13,851 bases of DNA. Source: an uncultured Alkalilimnicola sp. Lineage in GTDB: Bacteria; Pseudomonadota; Gammaproteobacteria; Nitrococcales; AK92. Positions 1 to 6,890 of this stretch are shown here, in pieces. The notes under the pieces are model-generated. The model did no database searches. It saw only the letters and a list, made by a program, of their open reading frames with translations, and had not been told where the DNA came from. The stretch's first letter is position 1. The number at the start of each line of letters is the position of its first letter. The DNA lies in contig CALGAN010000023.1 in assembly GCA_937951875.1 (NCBI GenBank), positions 1-13,851 of the forward strand, written 5' to 3'. The position numbers and the translations under genes were made by a program.

Positions 1-388
1 TCGGCGCGGGGTAAATACCCAGCACCAGCAACGCCAACAGCAACGGGGCCACCGCCAAAAACTCGCGGCTGACCAAACGCATATCGGCGACATTCTTCCA
101 GCGTGCGTTCAGCGGGCCATTGAAGATCCGCGAGTACATCTGCAAAAGCGCCAGCGCCGTCACCACTAAGCCAATCGTCGCCAGCAGCGTGAAGAACGGC
201 AGGCTCGCCCAGGCGCCACGGAAGATGAAGAACTCGCCCACGAACCCCGCCAAACCCGGCAGGCCCAGGTTCGCGAACATCGCCACGCCCATCACGCCTG
301 AGAACAACGGCATCGTGGCGCGCAAGCCGCCCAAATCGCTCAGCATATAGGTGCCAGTGCGCTCGTACAGCATCCCGATCAGCAGGAA
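1..388 (-). other. NuoM (complex I proton-channel subunit) C-terminal fragment fused to yeeE
   Basis: Read on the minus strand, the segment from about residue 381 of the ORF onward has NuoM/ND4 hallmarks: LYERTGTYMLSDLGGL, then NLGLPGLAGFVGEFFIFRGAW, then YSRIF, and near the edge a REFLAVAP stretch followed by a hydrophobic run ending LGIYP. In ordinary NuoM these motifs lie in this order near the C-terminus. Leucine is TTG ten times in about 125 codons here, against twice in the roughly 380 codons of the YeeE part. The local base composition is also visibly less GC-rich. The residues FLLIG at the join fit both families, so the break lies around 374-397. Either the contig is chimeric or a real recombination joined two genes at a short similarity. 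NuoM identity is by eye from motifs. Confidence 0.8.
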
Positions 389-1528
389 CAGCGCGAACAC
401 CCAGCCCGACACCGCCGCGGCCATGATGCCGGACAGCAGGGTACCGACGGTGCAGCCGAGCGCCACCATGGCGCCCCAGCCGAGCAGCACGCCGCCGAGC
501 AGCGCGCGCACCGACTCGCCCAGGCGCGGCAGGCGCGGCTTGAAGTCGCCCGCCGGCAGCGCCACGCCCAGCGAGCCGAGCACTAAGCCCACCACGAACG
601 CGCCGTTCTCCGACCACAGCGTCTCCTTCACCGTGGTGGCGCAGCCGGCGAAGCTGTCCAGCCCTTCCAGCCGCTGCGGGAACCAGGAGGCGCCGCTGAC
701 CGCGGTGCGGGCGATGCTGCCGAGTTCGGCGGTCACGCCCAGCGGGCCGATGCGCAGATAGGCGAGCACGCCGATGAACCCCACCAGGATGCCACCCACG
801 TAGGCCGGCCAGCGCCGCTGCCACCACGGCTGCGCCGGGTCGGCCGGCGCCGGCCGCCGGTGCGCGCGCGCCAGCAGCGCCGCCAGCACGCCCAGCAGCG
901 CCAACTGCAGCGCTACCGAGCCGCCATAGCCGAAGCCCTTCGGCAGCCAGGCCACCGGCGCTTCCTGCAGCGCCCGCAGATACAGCGTGTTCCAGCTCAG
1001 GAAGCCGAGCACGAAGCCGATCAGCGCCCCGAACAGCGCGATCGGCGAGGTCGGCGAGCCCTCGCCCAGCCGGTACAGGTGGGCGCTGATGCAGGAACCG
1101 GACAGCGCCATGCCGAAGCCGAAGCTCAGCGCGCCGACCGCCAGCACCCAGCTCACCGGCCCGATATGAGCGCCCGGCGGCAGCCGGCCGGTGGTCGGGT
1201 CGGGCAGGAAGGCGCCGAACAGCACGTGATAGCCGAGGGTGCCGACCGCCAGCGCGGCGACGATGCCCAGCAGCCCGCGGGCGTCGCGCTCGGCGAAGAA
1301 ATCGCGGGTCACGCAGTAGAAGCAGAACCGCGAGCGCTGCAGCACCGCGCCGAAGGCGACGCCCAGCAACACCGACAGGCTCAGCTCACGGCCGTTGCCA
1401 GGCACGGCCGAGAGGTGATGGGCGAGATAGAGCGCGGCGACGATCGCCACCGCGCCAGCCGCCAGCCGGGACAGCGGCGGCAGCGGACCGGCGACGGTCG
1501 AGGCAGGCACGACAGGCGTAGAGGACAT
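1..1528 (-). CDS. YeeE/YedE-family thiosulfate permease running in frame into a NuoM C-terminal fragment; open at window edge
   Basis: Residues 1 to about 380 form a polytopic YeeE/YedE (sulfur transport) membrane protein. The family brings thiosulfate across the inner membrane past conserved cysteines. Visible cysteine motifs are SRFCFYC (C69, C72), ALSGSC (C146), FAGCATT (C296) and ALGCTVGTLLSG (C359). A normal member ends within roughly 20 residues of the SGWVFA segment. Here the frame instead continues without a stop from M386 (bases 371-373) into sequence typical of NADH dehydrogenase subunit M, and reaches base 2 still open (509 codons). The start is the ATG at 1526-1528, with a weak GGGAAG upstream. 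It lies 105 bp downstream of the sulfurtransferase on the same strand, which suggests coupled thiosulfate import and sulfur transfer. The YeeE identity is firm. Whether the natural gene really has this C-terminus is doubtful. Confidence 0.85.
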   Translation of the reverse strand, partial: MSSTPVVPASTVAGPLPPLSRLAAGAVAIVAALYLAHHLSAVPGNGRELSLSVLLGVAFGAVLQRSRFCFYCVTRDFFAERDARGLLGIVAALAVGTLGYHVLFGAFLPDPTTGRLPPGAHIGPVSWVLAVGALSFGFGMALSGSCISAHLYRLGEGSPTSPIALFGALIGFVLGFLSWNTLYLRALQEAPVAWLPKGFGYGGSVALQLALLGVLAALLARAHRRPAPADPAQPWWQRRWPAYVGGILVGFIGVLAYLRIGPLGVTAELGSIARTAVSGASWFPQRLEGLDSFAGCATTVKETLWSENGAFVVGLVLGSLGVALPAGDFKPRLPRLGESVRALLGGVLLGWGAMVALGCTVGTLLSGIMAAAVSGWVFALFLLIGMLYERTGTYMLSDLGGLRATMPLFSGVMGVAMFANLGLPGLAGFVGEFFIFRGAWASLPFFTLLATIGLVVTALALLQMYSRIFNGPLNARWKNVADMRLVSREFLAVAPLLLALLVLGIYPAP

Positions 1529-1597
1529 CGCTTGCTTCCCGAACGAACGAAGCGGCGCCGGCGAGCCCCTCCCTGGCTCCCAGCGCCGCGGCTCGCC

Positions 1598-1619
1598 GCC
1601 CGCGCCGCGCGGCGCGGGC
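1598..1619. repeat. Perfect 22-bp G/C-only palindrome between sulfurtransferase and yeeE
   Basis: Two 11-base arms, GCCCGCGCCGC and GCGGCGCGGGC, abut with no spacer. The element begins 14 bases past the sulfurtransferase stop and lies 69 bases before the yeeE start. No T-run follows on the minus strand, so it is not a canonical intrinsic terminator. In the transcript it could form a very stable intercistronic hairpin that protects the upstream message or lowers read-through into yeeE. That role is inference. Confidence 0.6.
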
Positions 1620-1633
1620 TCCGCGACGGCGGC

Positions 1634-2551
1634 TTACTTGCCGCCCCAGACCGTACCGGCCAAGTTGACGATCGGCACGCCGACCGCGTTGCCGTATTCG
1701 GTCCAGGAGCCGTCGTAGTTGGCGACCTCGTAGCCGAGCAGCTTGGACAGCGCGAACCAGGTATGGCTGGAGCGCTCGCCGATGCGGCAGTAGGTGATGA
1801 TCGGCTTGCTGCCGTCGATGCCCTTGGCGGCGTAGATCTTGCGCAGCTCCTCAACCGGCTTGAAGGTGCCGTCGGCCGCCACCGCCTCGCCCCAGGGCAC
1901 GTTCACCGCCCCCGGCACGTGGCCGGCGCGGATGGACAGCTCCTGCACCCCGGGCGGCGCGAACACCTTGCCCTGGTACTCGTCCGGCGAGCGGATGTCG
2001 ACCAGCGCCACGTCGACCTTCTTCTCGGCAGCGGCGACCACGTCCGGCAGGCGGGCGCGCAGCTTGTGGTTCACCGTGGTGATCTCGATGTCGCCCGGCG
2101 CCGGCTGCTTGACCACAGCCGACAGCGGACGGTTCTCCGCCGCCCACTTCTTGCGGCCGCCGTCCAGCAGCTTGACGTTCGGCACGCCGTAGATGTCGAA
2201 CACCCAGGCGCCCCAGGCGGCGAACCAGTTATTGGTATCGCCGTAGAGAATCACCGTGCTGTCCTTGGAAACGCCGGCGTTGCGCAGCAGCTGCTGGAAA
2301 TCGTCCTTGGCGACGATATCGCGCCGCACCCGGTCGACCAGATCGGTGTGCCAGACGAAATTGACCGCACCGGGAATGTGGCCGCGCTCGTACACGCCGG
2401 GATTCACACTGACCTCGATCACCCGGATCTTCGGGTCGTTGAGGTTCTTTTCCAGCCAATCGGTGGAGACCAGGTAATCGGAAGCCGCGGCGAGCACGCT
2501 CTGGCTGGCGAGCAGTGCAACCGAGGCGAACAACGCTCGAAGAGTCTTCAT
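1634..2551 (-). CDS. Periplasmic tandem-rhodanese thiosulfate sulfurtransferase
   Basis: 305 aa, the usual length for a two-domain thiosulfate/3-mercaptopyruvate sulfurtransferase. An export signal (positive MKTLR, hydrophobic core, SVLA at 18-21) predicts cleavage near residue 21 and a periplasmic location. The inactive N-terminal rhodanese domain spans about 25-150 (RGHIPGAV, LYGDTNNWFA). The catalytic domain spans about 165-300, with a second RAGHVPGAVNVPW and the active loop CRIGERSS, nucleophile C255. This loop matches the CysA/SseA-type sulfurtransferases of actinobacteria and pseudomonads. It transfers sulfane sulfur from thiosulfate to an acceptor such as cyanide or a thiol; the physiological acceptor is unknown. 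The ATG is supported by GGAG 8 bases upstream. With yeeE downstream it forms a likely thiosulfate-use pair. The predicted mature protein contains no Met and only one Cys, the catalytic one. Confidence 0.9.
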   Translation of the reverse strand: MKTLRALFASVALLASQSVLAAASDYLVSTDWLEKNLNDPKIRVIEVSVNPGVYERGHIPGAVNFVWHTDLVDRVRRDIVAKDDFQQLLRNAGVSKDSTVILYGDTNNWFAAWGAWVFDIYGVPNVKLLDGGRKKWAAENRPLSAVVKQPAPGDIEITTVNHKLRARLPDVVAAAEKKVDVALVDIRSPDEYQGKVFAPPGVQELSIRAGHVPGAVNVPWGEAVAADGTFKPVEELRKIYAAKGIDGSKPIITYCRIGERSSHTWFALSKLLGYEVANYDGSWTEYGNAVGVPIVNLAGTVWGGK

Positions 2552-2642
2552 CAGGGGGGCTCCAGATTATTGTTCGGGTGCTTAACCATATCCAGCGCCC
2601 ACGCGGCAACGGAATGAACCGTTTTTAATAAGCTAAGAACCA

Positions 2643-2660
2643 AATAAGCGGTATCTTATT
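2643..2660. promoter_or_regulatory. AATAAG-N6-CTTATT inverted repeat, candidate operator
   Basis: AATAAGCGGTATCTTATT is a perfect dyad with 6-base arms. A further direct copy, AATAAGC at 2627-2633, lies 16 bp upstream, so three half-sites occur in 34 bp. The size and AT-richness suit a LysR-type regulator; CysB, the sulfur-starvation activator, is the natural guess. The spacing is T-N12-A rather than the textbook T-N11-A, so the assignment is tentative. Confidence 0.45.
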
Positions 2661-2833
2661 CATAAAGCATTCGCGCCAGCATATCAAACGACCATTTCCG
2701 TTAAATATGACGGCCAGCCTTCCGATAGCCCTGTCTATGGTTATTCCCAACCGCTATTTGGATCGGTCGATTCCGCTCGCTTAAGTTGACCCTCACCGGA
2801 CCACCGGAGCATCGACCCACCCCGCCGATCTCC

Positions 2834-2886
2834 GGTGCTTCCTCTTCCGGGAGCACCTGTGCGGCGCTCACCGAAAGAGGAAGAGG
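2834..2886 (+). promoter_or_regulatory. Leader able to pair with the sfnB ribosome binding site
   Basis: CCTCTTCC (2841-2848) is perfectly complementary to GGAAGAGG (2879-2886), which contains the Shine-Dalgarno of the GTG start at 2895. The same CCTCTTCC also lies in the 12-base loop of another hairpin, GGTGCT (2834-2839) with AGCACC (2852-2857). Forming the second hairpin would hinder the first pairing. The layout suggests translational control of the operon's first gene. Complementarity is seen; function is inferred. Confidence 0.35.
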
Positions 2887-2894
2887 CTCAAACC

Positions 2895-4151
2895 GTGACC
2901 GGGTCCATATCCACCCACGTTCAATCGGAGCGGGCCGAGGCCGGCGCCGAGCGCGCGCCGGCTCCGCCGTCCGCCGCGATCCTGCGCAACGACGCCGAAG
3001 CCCTGCTGGCCGCGCGCCGGCTGGCCGAGAAGGCCGCCGCTGGCGCCGCCCACCGCGACCGCACGCGCCAGCTGCCGCGGCGCGAGGTCGAGGAATTCAG
3101 CGCCAGCGGGCTGGGCAGCATCACCATCCCGCGCGTCTATGGCGGCCCGCAGCTGTCGTTCGTCACCCTGGCCGAAGTATTCCGCCTGATCTCGGCGGCC
3201 GACCCGTCGCTGGGCCAGATACCGCAGAGCCACTTCGGCATCCTCGCCCTGCTCGAGGCCGCCGCCGACGAGCCGCTCAAGCGGCGGATCTACGCTGCCG
3301 TGCTCGCCGGCGCCCGCATCGGCAACTCCGGCCCGGAGCGCGACAGCAAGCACACCCTCGACATGCGCGCGCGGCTCACCCGCGACGGCGACGGCTACCG
3401 GCTCACCGGCACCAAGTTCTATTCCACCGGCGCGCTGTTCGCGCACTGGATCAGCGCCAAGGCCATCGACGACGACGGCCGCCCGGTGCTGGCGCTCCTC
3501 CCGCTCGGCACGCCGGGCGTGACCATCGTCGACGACTGGAGCGGCTTCGGCCAGCGCACCACCGCCAGCGGCACCGTGGTATTCGAGCGCGCGCCGGTGG
3601 CCGCGGCGAACGTGGTGCCGCTGACGCGGCTGAGCGAGCGGCCGACCCTGCAGGGTGCCACCTCGCAGCTGATGCAGGCCGCCATCGACGCCGGCATCGC
3701 CCGCGCCGCGCTGGAGGACACCATCGCCTTCGTGCGCAGCCGCTCCCGGCCCTGGATCGACGCCAAGGTCGAGCGCGCCGGCGACGACCCGTACGTGATC
3801 GCCGACATCGGCCGCCTGCAGATCGACCTGCACGCCGCCGAGGCGCTGCTGCGCAAGGCCGCCGAGCTGCTCGACCGCACCGCCGCCGGACCGATCGACG
3901 CCGCCGCGGCGGCGCGCGCCTCGATCGCGGTCGCAGAAGCGAAAGTCCTGTCCACCGAGATCGCCCTGCAGGCGAGCGAGAAGCTGTTCGAGCTGGCCGG
4001 CGCGCGCGCCACGCTCGCCGAGCACAACCTCGACCGCCACTGGCGCAACGCCCGCACCCACACCCTGCACGACCCGGTGCGCTGGAAATACCACGCCATC
4101 GGCAACTACCGCCTCAACGGCACGCCGCCGGCCCGCCATTCCTGGATCTGA
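2895..4151 (+). CDS. sfnB: SfnB-family sulfur acquisition oxidoreductase (copy 1)
   Basis: 418 aa from the GTG at 2895, chosen because AAGAGG (2881-2886) sits 8 bases upstream and SfnB proteins usually begin close to the RNDAEAL segment. A GTG at 2835 would add 20 residues of leader. The protein has the acyl-CoA dehydrogenase/DszC-like flavin monooxygenase fold: an N-terminal helical domain (LGQIPQSHFG), a middle beta domain (DDWSGFGQRTTASGT) and a C-terminal helical domain ending in RHWRNARTHTLHDPVRWKY, the region contacting flavin in this superfamily. SfnB proteins are induced by sulfate starvation in pseudomonads and are thought to oxidize organosulfur compounds with reduced flavin. The exact reaction is not established. 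It is the first gene of a probable operon with a paralogue 12 bases downstream. It contains no Cys and two internal Met. Confidence 0.88.
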   Translation: MTGSISTHVQSERAEAGAERAPAPPSAAILRNDAEALLAARRLAEKAAAGAAHRDRTRQLPRREVEEFSASGLGSITIPRVYGGPQLSFVTLAEVFRLISAADPSLGQIPQSHFGILALLEAAADEPLKRRIYAAVLAGARIGNSGPERDSKHTLDMRARLTRDGDGYRLTGTKFYSTGALFAHWISAKAIDDDGRPVLALLPLGTPGVTIVDDWSGFGQRTTASGTVVFERAPVAAANVVPLTRLSERPTLQGATSQLMQAAIDAGIARAALEDTIAFVRSRSRPWIDAKVERAGDDPYVIADIGRLQIDLHAAEALLRKAAELLDRTAAGPIDAAAAARASIAVAEAKVLSTEIALQASEKLFELAGARATLAEHNLDRHWRNARTHTLHDPVRWKYHAIGNYRLNGTPPARHSWI

Positions 4152-4163
4152 GGGAGCGCGCCC

Positions 4164-5366
4164 ATGACCACCATTTCCCATGACGGCAAAGCGGCCGTGA
4201 TCAAGAACGACGCCGAGGCGCTGCGCACGGCCGAGCAGCTGGCGGCGCGCTTCGCGCCGGACGCCGCCGAGCGCGATCGGGTGCGCCGGCTGTCGTACGC
4301 CGAGCTCGAACTGTTCTCCCGCTCCGGGCTGGGCGGCATTACCGTGCCCAAAGCCCTGGGCGGCGCCGACGTATCCAGCGTGACCGTGGCCAAGGTGATC
4401 GCGCTGCTGGCGCGCGCCGACGGCTCGCTCGGGCAGATCCCGCAGAACCACTTCTACGCGCTGGAGGTGCTGCGGGTGAACGGCTCGCCGGCGCAGCAGC
4501 AGCGGCTGTACGCCGAGGCGCTGGCGGGCAGCCGCTTCGGCAACGCCCTGGCCGAGCTCGGCACCCGCACCGCCGCCGAGCGCGAGACGCGCCTGCGCCG
4601 CGACGGCGACGGCTACCGCATCAGCGGCCGCAAGTTCTATTGCACCGGCGCGCTGTTCGCCCAGCGCATCCCCACCGCCGCGGTCGACGACCACGGCGTG
4701 CTGCAGCTGGCCTTCGTGCCGCGCGACGCCCAGGGCCTGGAAGTGATCGACGACTGGAGCGGCTTCGGCCAGCGCATCACCGCCAGCGGCACCGTGGCGT
4801 TCCACGACGTGTGGGTGGCGGCCGAGGACGTGGTGGAGTTCCAGGCGGCGTTCGACCGCCCGACCGCGGTCGGCCCGTTCGCCCAGCTGCTGCATGCCGC
4901 CATCGACGCCGGCATCGCCCGCGCCGCCTTCGAGGATCTGCTGGCGTTCGTGCGCGGGCGGGCCCGGCCGTGGATCGACTCGGGCGTGGACAAGGCCAGC
5001 GACGACCCGCTCACCCTGAGCGAGATCGGCCGGCTGAGCGCCCGCCTGCACGCCGCCGAGACGCTGCTGGAGATCGCCGGCGAGCGGGTCGACCGCGCCC
5101 GCGCCGAGCCGGACGCGCAGTCGGTGGCCGCTGCCTCCATCGCCGTGGCCGAGGCGCGCGCGATCACCACCGAGATCTCGCTCGCCGCCGGCAGCAAGCT
5201 GCTGGAGCTGGGCGGCGCCCGCGCCACGCTCGCCGAGCACAACCTCGACCGTCACTGGCGCAACGCCCGCACCCACACCCTGCACGACCCAGTGCGCTGG
5301 AAGTACCACGCGGTCGGCGACTACTACCTCAACGAACGCCTGCCGCCCCGGAGGGGGACCATCTGA
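4164..5366 (+). CDS. sfnB: SfnB-family sulfur acquisition oxidoreductase (copy 2)
   Basis: 400 aa, paralogous to the preceding gene over its whole length, with the same landmarks: KNDAEALRTAEQLA, LGQIPQNHFY, DDWSGFGQRITASGT, AAIDAGIARAAFED and RHWRNARTHTLHDPVRWKY. The ATG follows the upstream stop by 12 bases, with AGGGAG as ribosome binding site. It carries the same acyl-CoA dehydrogenase/DszC-like fold and probably uses reduced flavin supplied by a reductase encoded elsewhere. Side by side, the two copies may form a heteromer or oxidize successive or related substrates; this is inference. The stop overlaps the next start as TGATG, so translation is probably coupled. It has one Cys and no internal Met. 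The last conserved block is almost identical to copy 1 at DNA level. Confidence 0.87.
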   Translation: MTTISHDGKAAVIKNDAEALRTAEQLAARFAPDAAERDRVRRLSYAELELFSRSGLGGITVPKALGGADVSSVTVAKVIALLARADGSLGQIPQNHFYALEVLRVNGSPAQQQRLYAEALAGSRFGNALAELGTRTAAERETRLRRDGDGYRISGRKFYCTGALFAQRIPTAAVDDHGVLQLAFVPRDAQGLEVIDDWSGFGQRITASGTVAFHDVWVAAEDVVEFQAAFDRPTAVGPFAQLLHAAIDAGIARAAFEDLLAFVRGRARPWIDSGVDKASDDPLTLSEIGRLSARLHAAETLLEIAGERVDRARAEPDAQSVAAASIAVAEARAITTEISLAAGSKLLELGGARATLAEHNLDRHWRNARTHTLHDPVRWKYHAVGDYYLNERLPPRRGTI

Positions 5367-6742
5367 TGGCCGCCAAGAAGCAGATCATCCTCAACGCCTT
5401 CAACATGAACTGCGTGGGCCACATCAACCATGGCCTGTGGACTCACCCGCGCGACCGCTCGGCGCAGTTCGACACCCTGGAGTACTGGATCGAGCTGGTG
5501 CAGCTGCTGGAGCGGGGCCTGTTCGACGGCCTGTTCCTGGCCGACATCGTCGGCGTCTACGACGTCTACCAGGGCTCGGTGGAGCTCCCGCTCAGGGAGT
5601 CCATCCAGCTGCCGGTCAACGACCCGCTGGTGCTGGTGTCGGCGCTGGCCGCGGCTACCCGCCACCTGGGCTTCGGCGTCACCGTCAACCTGAGCTACGA
5701 GCCGCCCTACCTGTTCGCGCGCCGCATGTCGACGCTCGACCACCTGAGCCGCGGCCGCGTGGCCTGGAACATCGTCACCGGCTATCTGGACAGCGGCGCG
5801 CGCGCCATGGGCCTGCCGGCGCAGATCGAGCACGACCGCCGCTACGACCGCGCCGACGAGTACCTGGAGCTGCTCTACAAGCTCTGGGAAGGCAGCTGGG
5901 AAGACGGCGCGGTGCTCAAGGATCGCCAGCGGCGGGTGTTCGCCGATCCGGCGCGGGTGCACCCGATCCGCCACCACGGCGAGTTCTTCCACGCCGAGGG
6001 CTACCACCTGTGCGCGCCCTCGCCGCAGCGCACGCCGGTGCTCTACCAGGCCGGCAGCTCCGAGCGCGGCTTGCGCTTCGCCGGCCGGCACGCCGAGTGC
6101 GTGTTCATCAACGCCCGCGACCACGAATCGGCGCGCCGGCAGGTAGCGCAGATCCGCGGCCATGCCCGCGAGGCCGGCCGCGATCCCGCGGCGGTCAAGG
6201 TCGTCATGGGCGTGAACGTGGTGGTGGCGCCGACCGAGGCCGAAGCGCTGGAGAAATATCGGGAGTACTGCCGCTACGCCAATCCGGAAGCGGGCCTGGC
6301 GCATTTCTCCAGCTCGGTCGGGGTCGACTTCTCCCGCTACGGCCTGGACGAGTCGATCCGCATCGAGCGCTCCAACGGCATTCAGTCGGTGGCCAAGACC
6401 TTCAGCGGCTGGACCAAGCGCGCCCTGCTCGAACAGCACGCCCTCGGCGGCCGCTACGTCACCGTAGTCGGCTCGCCGGCGCAGGTGGCCGACGCGCTGG
6501 AGGCCTGGATCGCCGAGACCGACTTGGACGGCTTCAACCTCACGCGCACGGTCACGCCCGAGAGCTACGCGGACTTCATCGAGCTGGTCGTGCCCGAGCT
6601 GCAGGACCGCGGCGCCTACAAGACCCGCTACGCCGAGGGCACCCTGCGCGAGAAGCTGTTCGGCACCGGCCCGCGCCTGCCGGACAGCCACCCGGCGGCG
6701 GCCTGGCGGCCGCAGGCGCCGCGGCGGGCCGCCGCCGGCTAG
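5366..6742 (+). CDS. DszA/NtaA/SnaA-type FMNH2-dependent monooxygenase
   Basis: 458 aa bacterial luciferase-like TIM-barrel enzyme. The start ATG overlaps the previous stop by one base, with GGAGGGGG at 5350-5357 upstream. Family landmarks are NMNCVGHINHGLW near the N-terminus, FDGLFLADI (about 53-61), LARRM-type FARRMSTLDHLSRGRVAWN (about 118-136) followed by IVTGY, RYDRADEYLELLYKLWEGSW, and VLYQAGSSERGLRFA. Members include DszA (dibenzothiophene sulfone), NtaA (nitrilotriacetate) and SnaA, all using FMNH2 from a separate reductase. Next to two DszC-fold SfnB proteins, a C-S bond-cleaving step on an oxidized sulfur compound is the likely role. The natural substrate is unknown. The C-terminal 30 residues (PRLPDSHPAAAWRPQ onward) are low-complexity and Ala/Arg/Pro-rich. 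Family confidence is high; substrate confidence is low. Confidence 0.88.
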   Translation: MAAKKQIILNAFNMNCVGHINHGLWTHPRDRSAQFDTLEYWIELVQLLERGLFDGLFLADIVGVYDVYQGSVELPLRESIQLPVNDPLVLVSALAAATRHLGFGVTVNLSYEPPYLFARRMSTLDHLSRGRVAWNIVTGYLDSGARAMGLPAQIEHDRRYDRADEYLELLYKLWEGSWEDGAVLKDRQRRVFADPARVHPIRHHGEFFHAEGYHLCAPSPQRTPVLYQAGSSERGLRFAGRHAECVFINARDHESARRQVAQIRGHAREAGRDPAAVKVVMGVNVVVAPTEAEALEKYREYCRYANPEAGLAHFSSSVGVDFSRYGLDESIRIERSNGIQSVAKTFSGWTKRALLEQHALGGRYVTVVGSPAQVADALEAWIAETDLDGFNLTRTVTPESYADFIELVVPELQDRGAYKTRYAEGTLREKLFGTGPRLPDSHPAAAWRPQAPRRAAAG

Positions 6743-6769
6743 CGGCGCCCGCCCTCTTTCCAACGACCA

Positions 6770-6784
6770 CCGGAGCGTCTCCGG
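6770..6784 (+). repeat. Hairpin CCGGAG-cgt-CTCCGG in the spacer before metQ
   Basis: A 6-bp perfect stem with a 3-base loop, 28 bases after the monooxygenase stop, in the 148-bp spacer before metQ. No T-run follows, so it is not a standard terminator. It may be an mRNA processing or stability element that lets the binding protein be made in excess over the enzymes. Confidence 0.4.
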
Positions 6785-6890
6785 CTCAGACCCTCGGCGC
6801 GCCAAGGCTGCCGCTTCCGTGCCTGCGGCCGCGCAGCCTCGAACCGCGGCGCCGTACCGAAACCCGCAACGTAGTCAGGAGCATTGAGAG

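Larger units (their letters stand above)
2552..2894. promoter_or_regulatory. Divergent control region between sulfurtransferase and first sfnB
   Basis: This 343-bp gene-free stretch separates two divergently transcribed sulfur genes. The part from 2620 to 2710 is much more AT-rich than anything around it (TTTTTAATAAG, TTATTCATAAAG, TTAAATATGA), as expected for promoters and LysR-type operators such as CysB sites. No convincing sigma-54 -24/-12 pair was found on the plus strand, and no -35/-10 pair was strong enough to call. The right end (2834-2894) is a GC-richer leader with hairpins, listed separately. Confidence 0.55.

Noticed and set aside
860..2617. Long plus-strand open frame across yeeE and the sulfurtransferase
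   Set aside because: It is composed of Arg/Gln/Ala-rich noise and spans two well-supported minus-strand genes and their spacer.
2763..2778. Imperfect dyad GGATCGGTCGATTCC upstream of the first sfnB
   Set aside because: One arm has an extra base and chance occurrence is likely; no repeat of it is seen elsewhere in the window.
2849..2862. GG-N10-GC match suggesting a sigma-54 promoter for the first sfnB
   Set aside because: Only the GG and GC cores fit; the flanking TGGCACG and TTGC bases do not. It would leave almost no leader and lies within the hairpin region.
2835..2894. Upstream GTG start for the first sfnB
   Set aside because: It has no ribosome binding site, and the added residues do not resemble SfnB N-termini. 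GTG at 2895 has AAGAGG at proper spacing.
2868..5309. Very long minus-strand open frame antisense to both sfnB genes
   Set aside because: The protein is low-complexity, matches no family, and mirrors the codon bias of the two plus-strand genes, which have clear families and ribosome binding sites.
6770..6786. Hairpin before metQ as intrinsic terminator or sigma-54 site
   Set aside because: No T-run follows the stem, and bases beyond the GG/GC core do not match the -24/-12 consensus.
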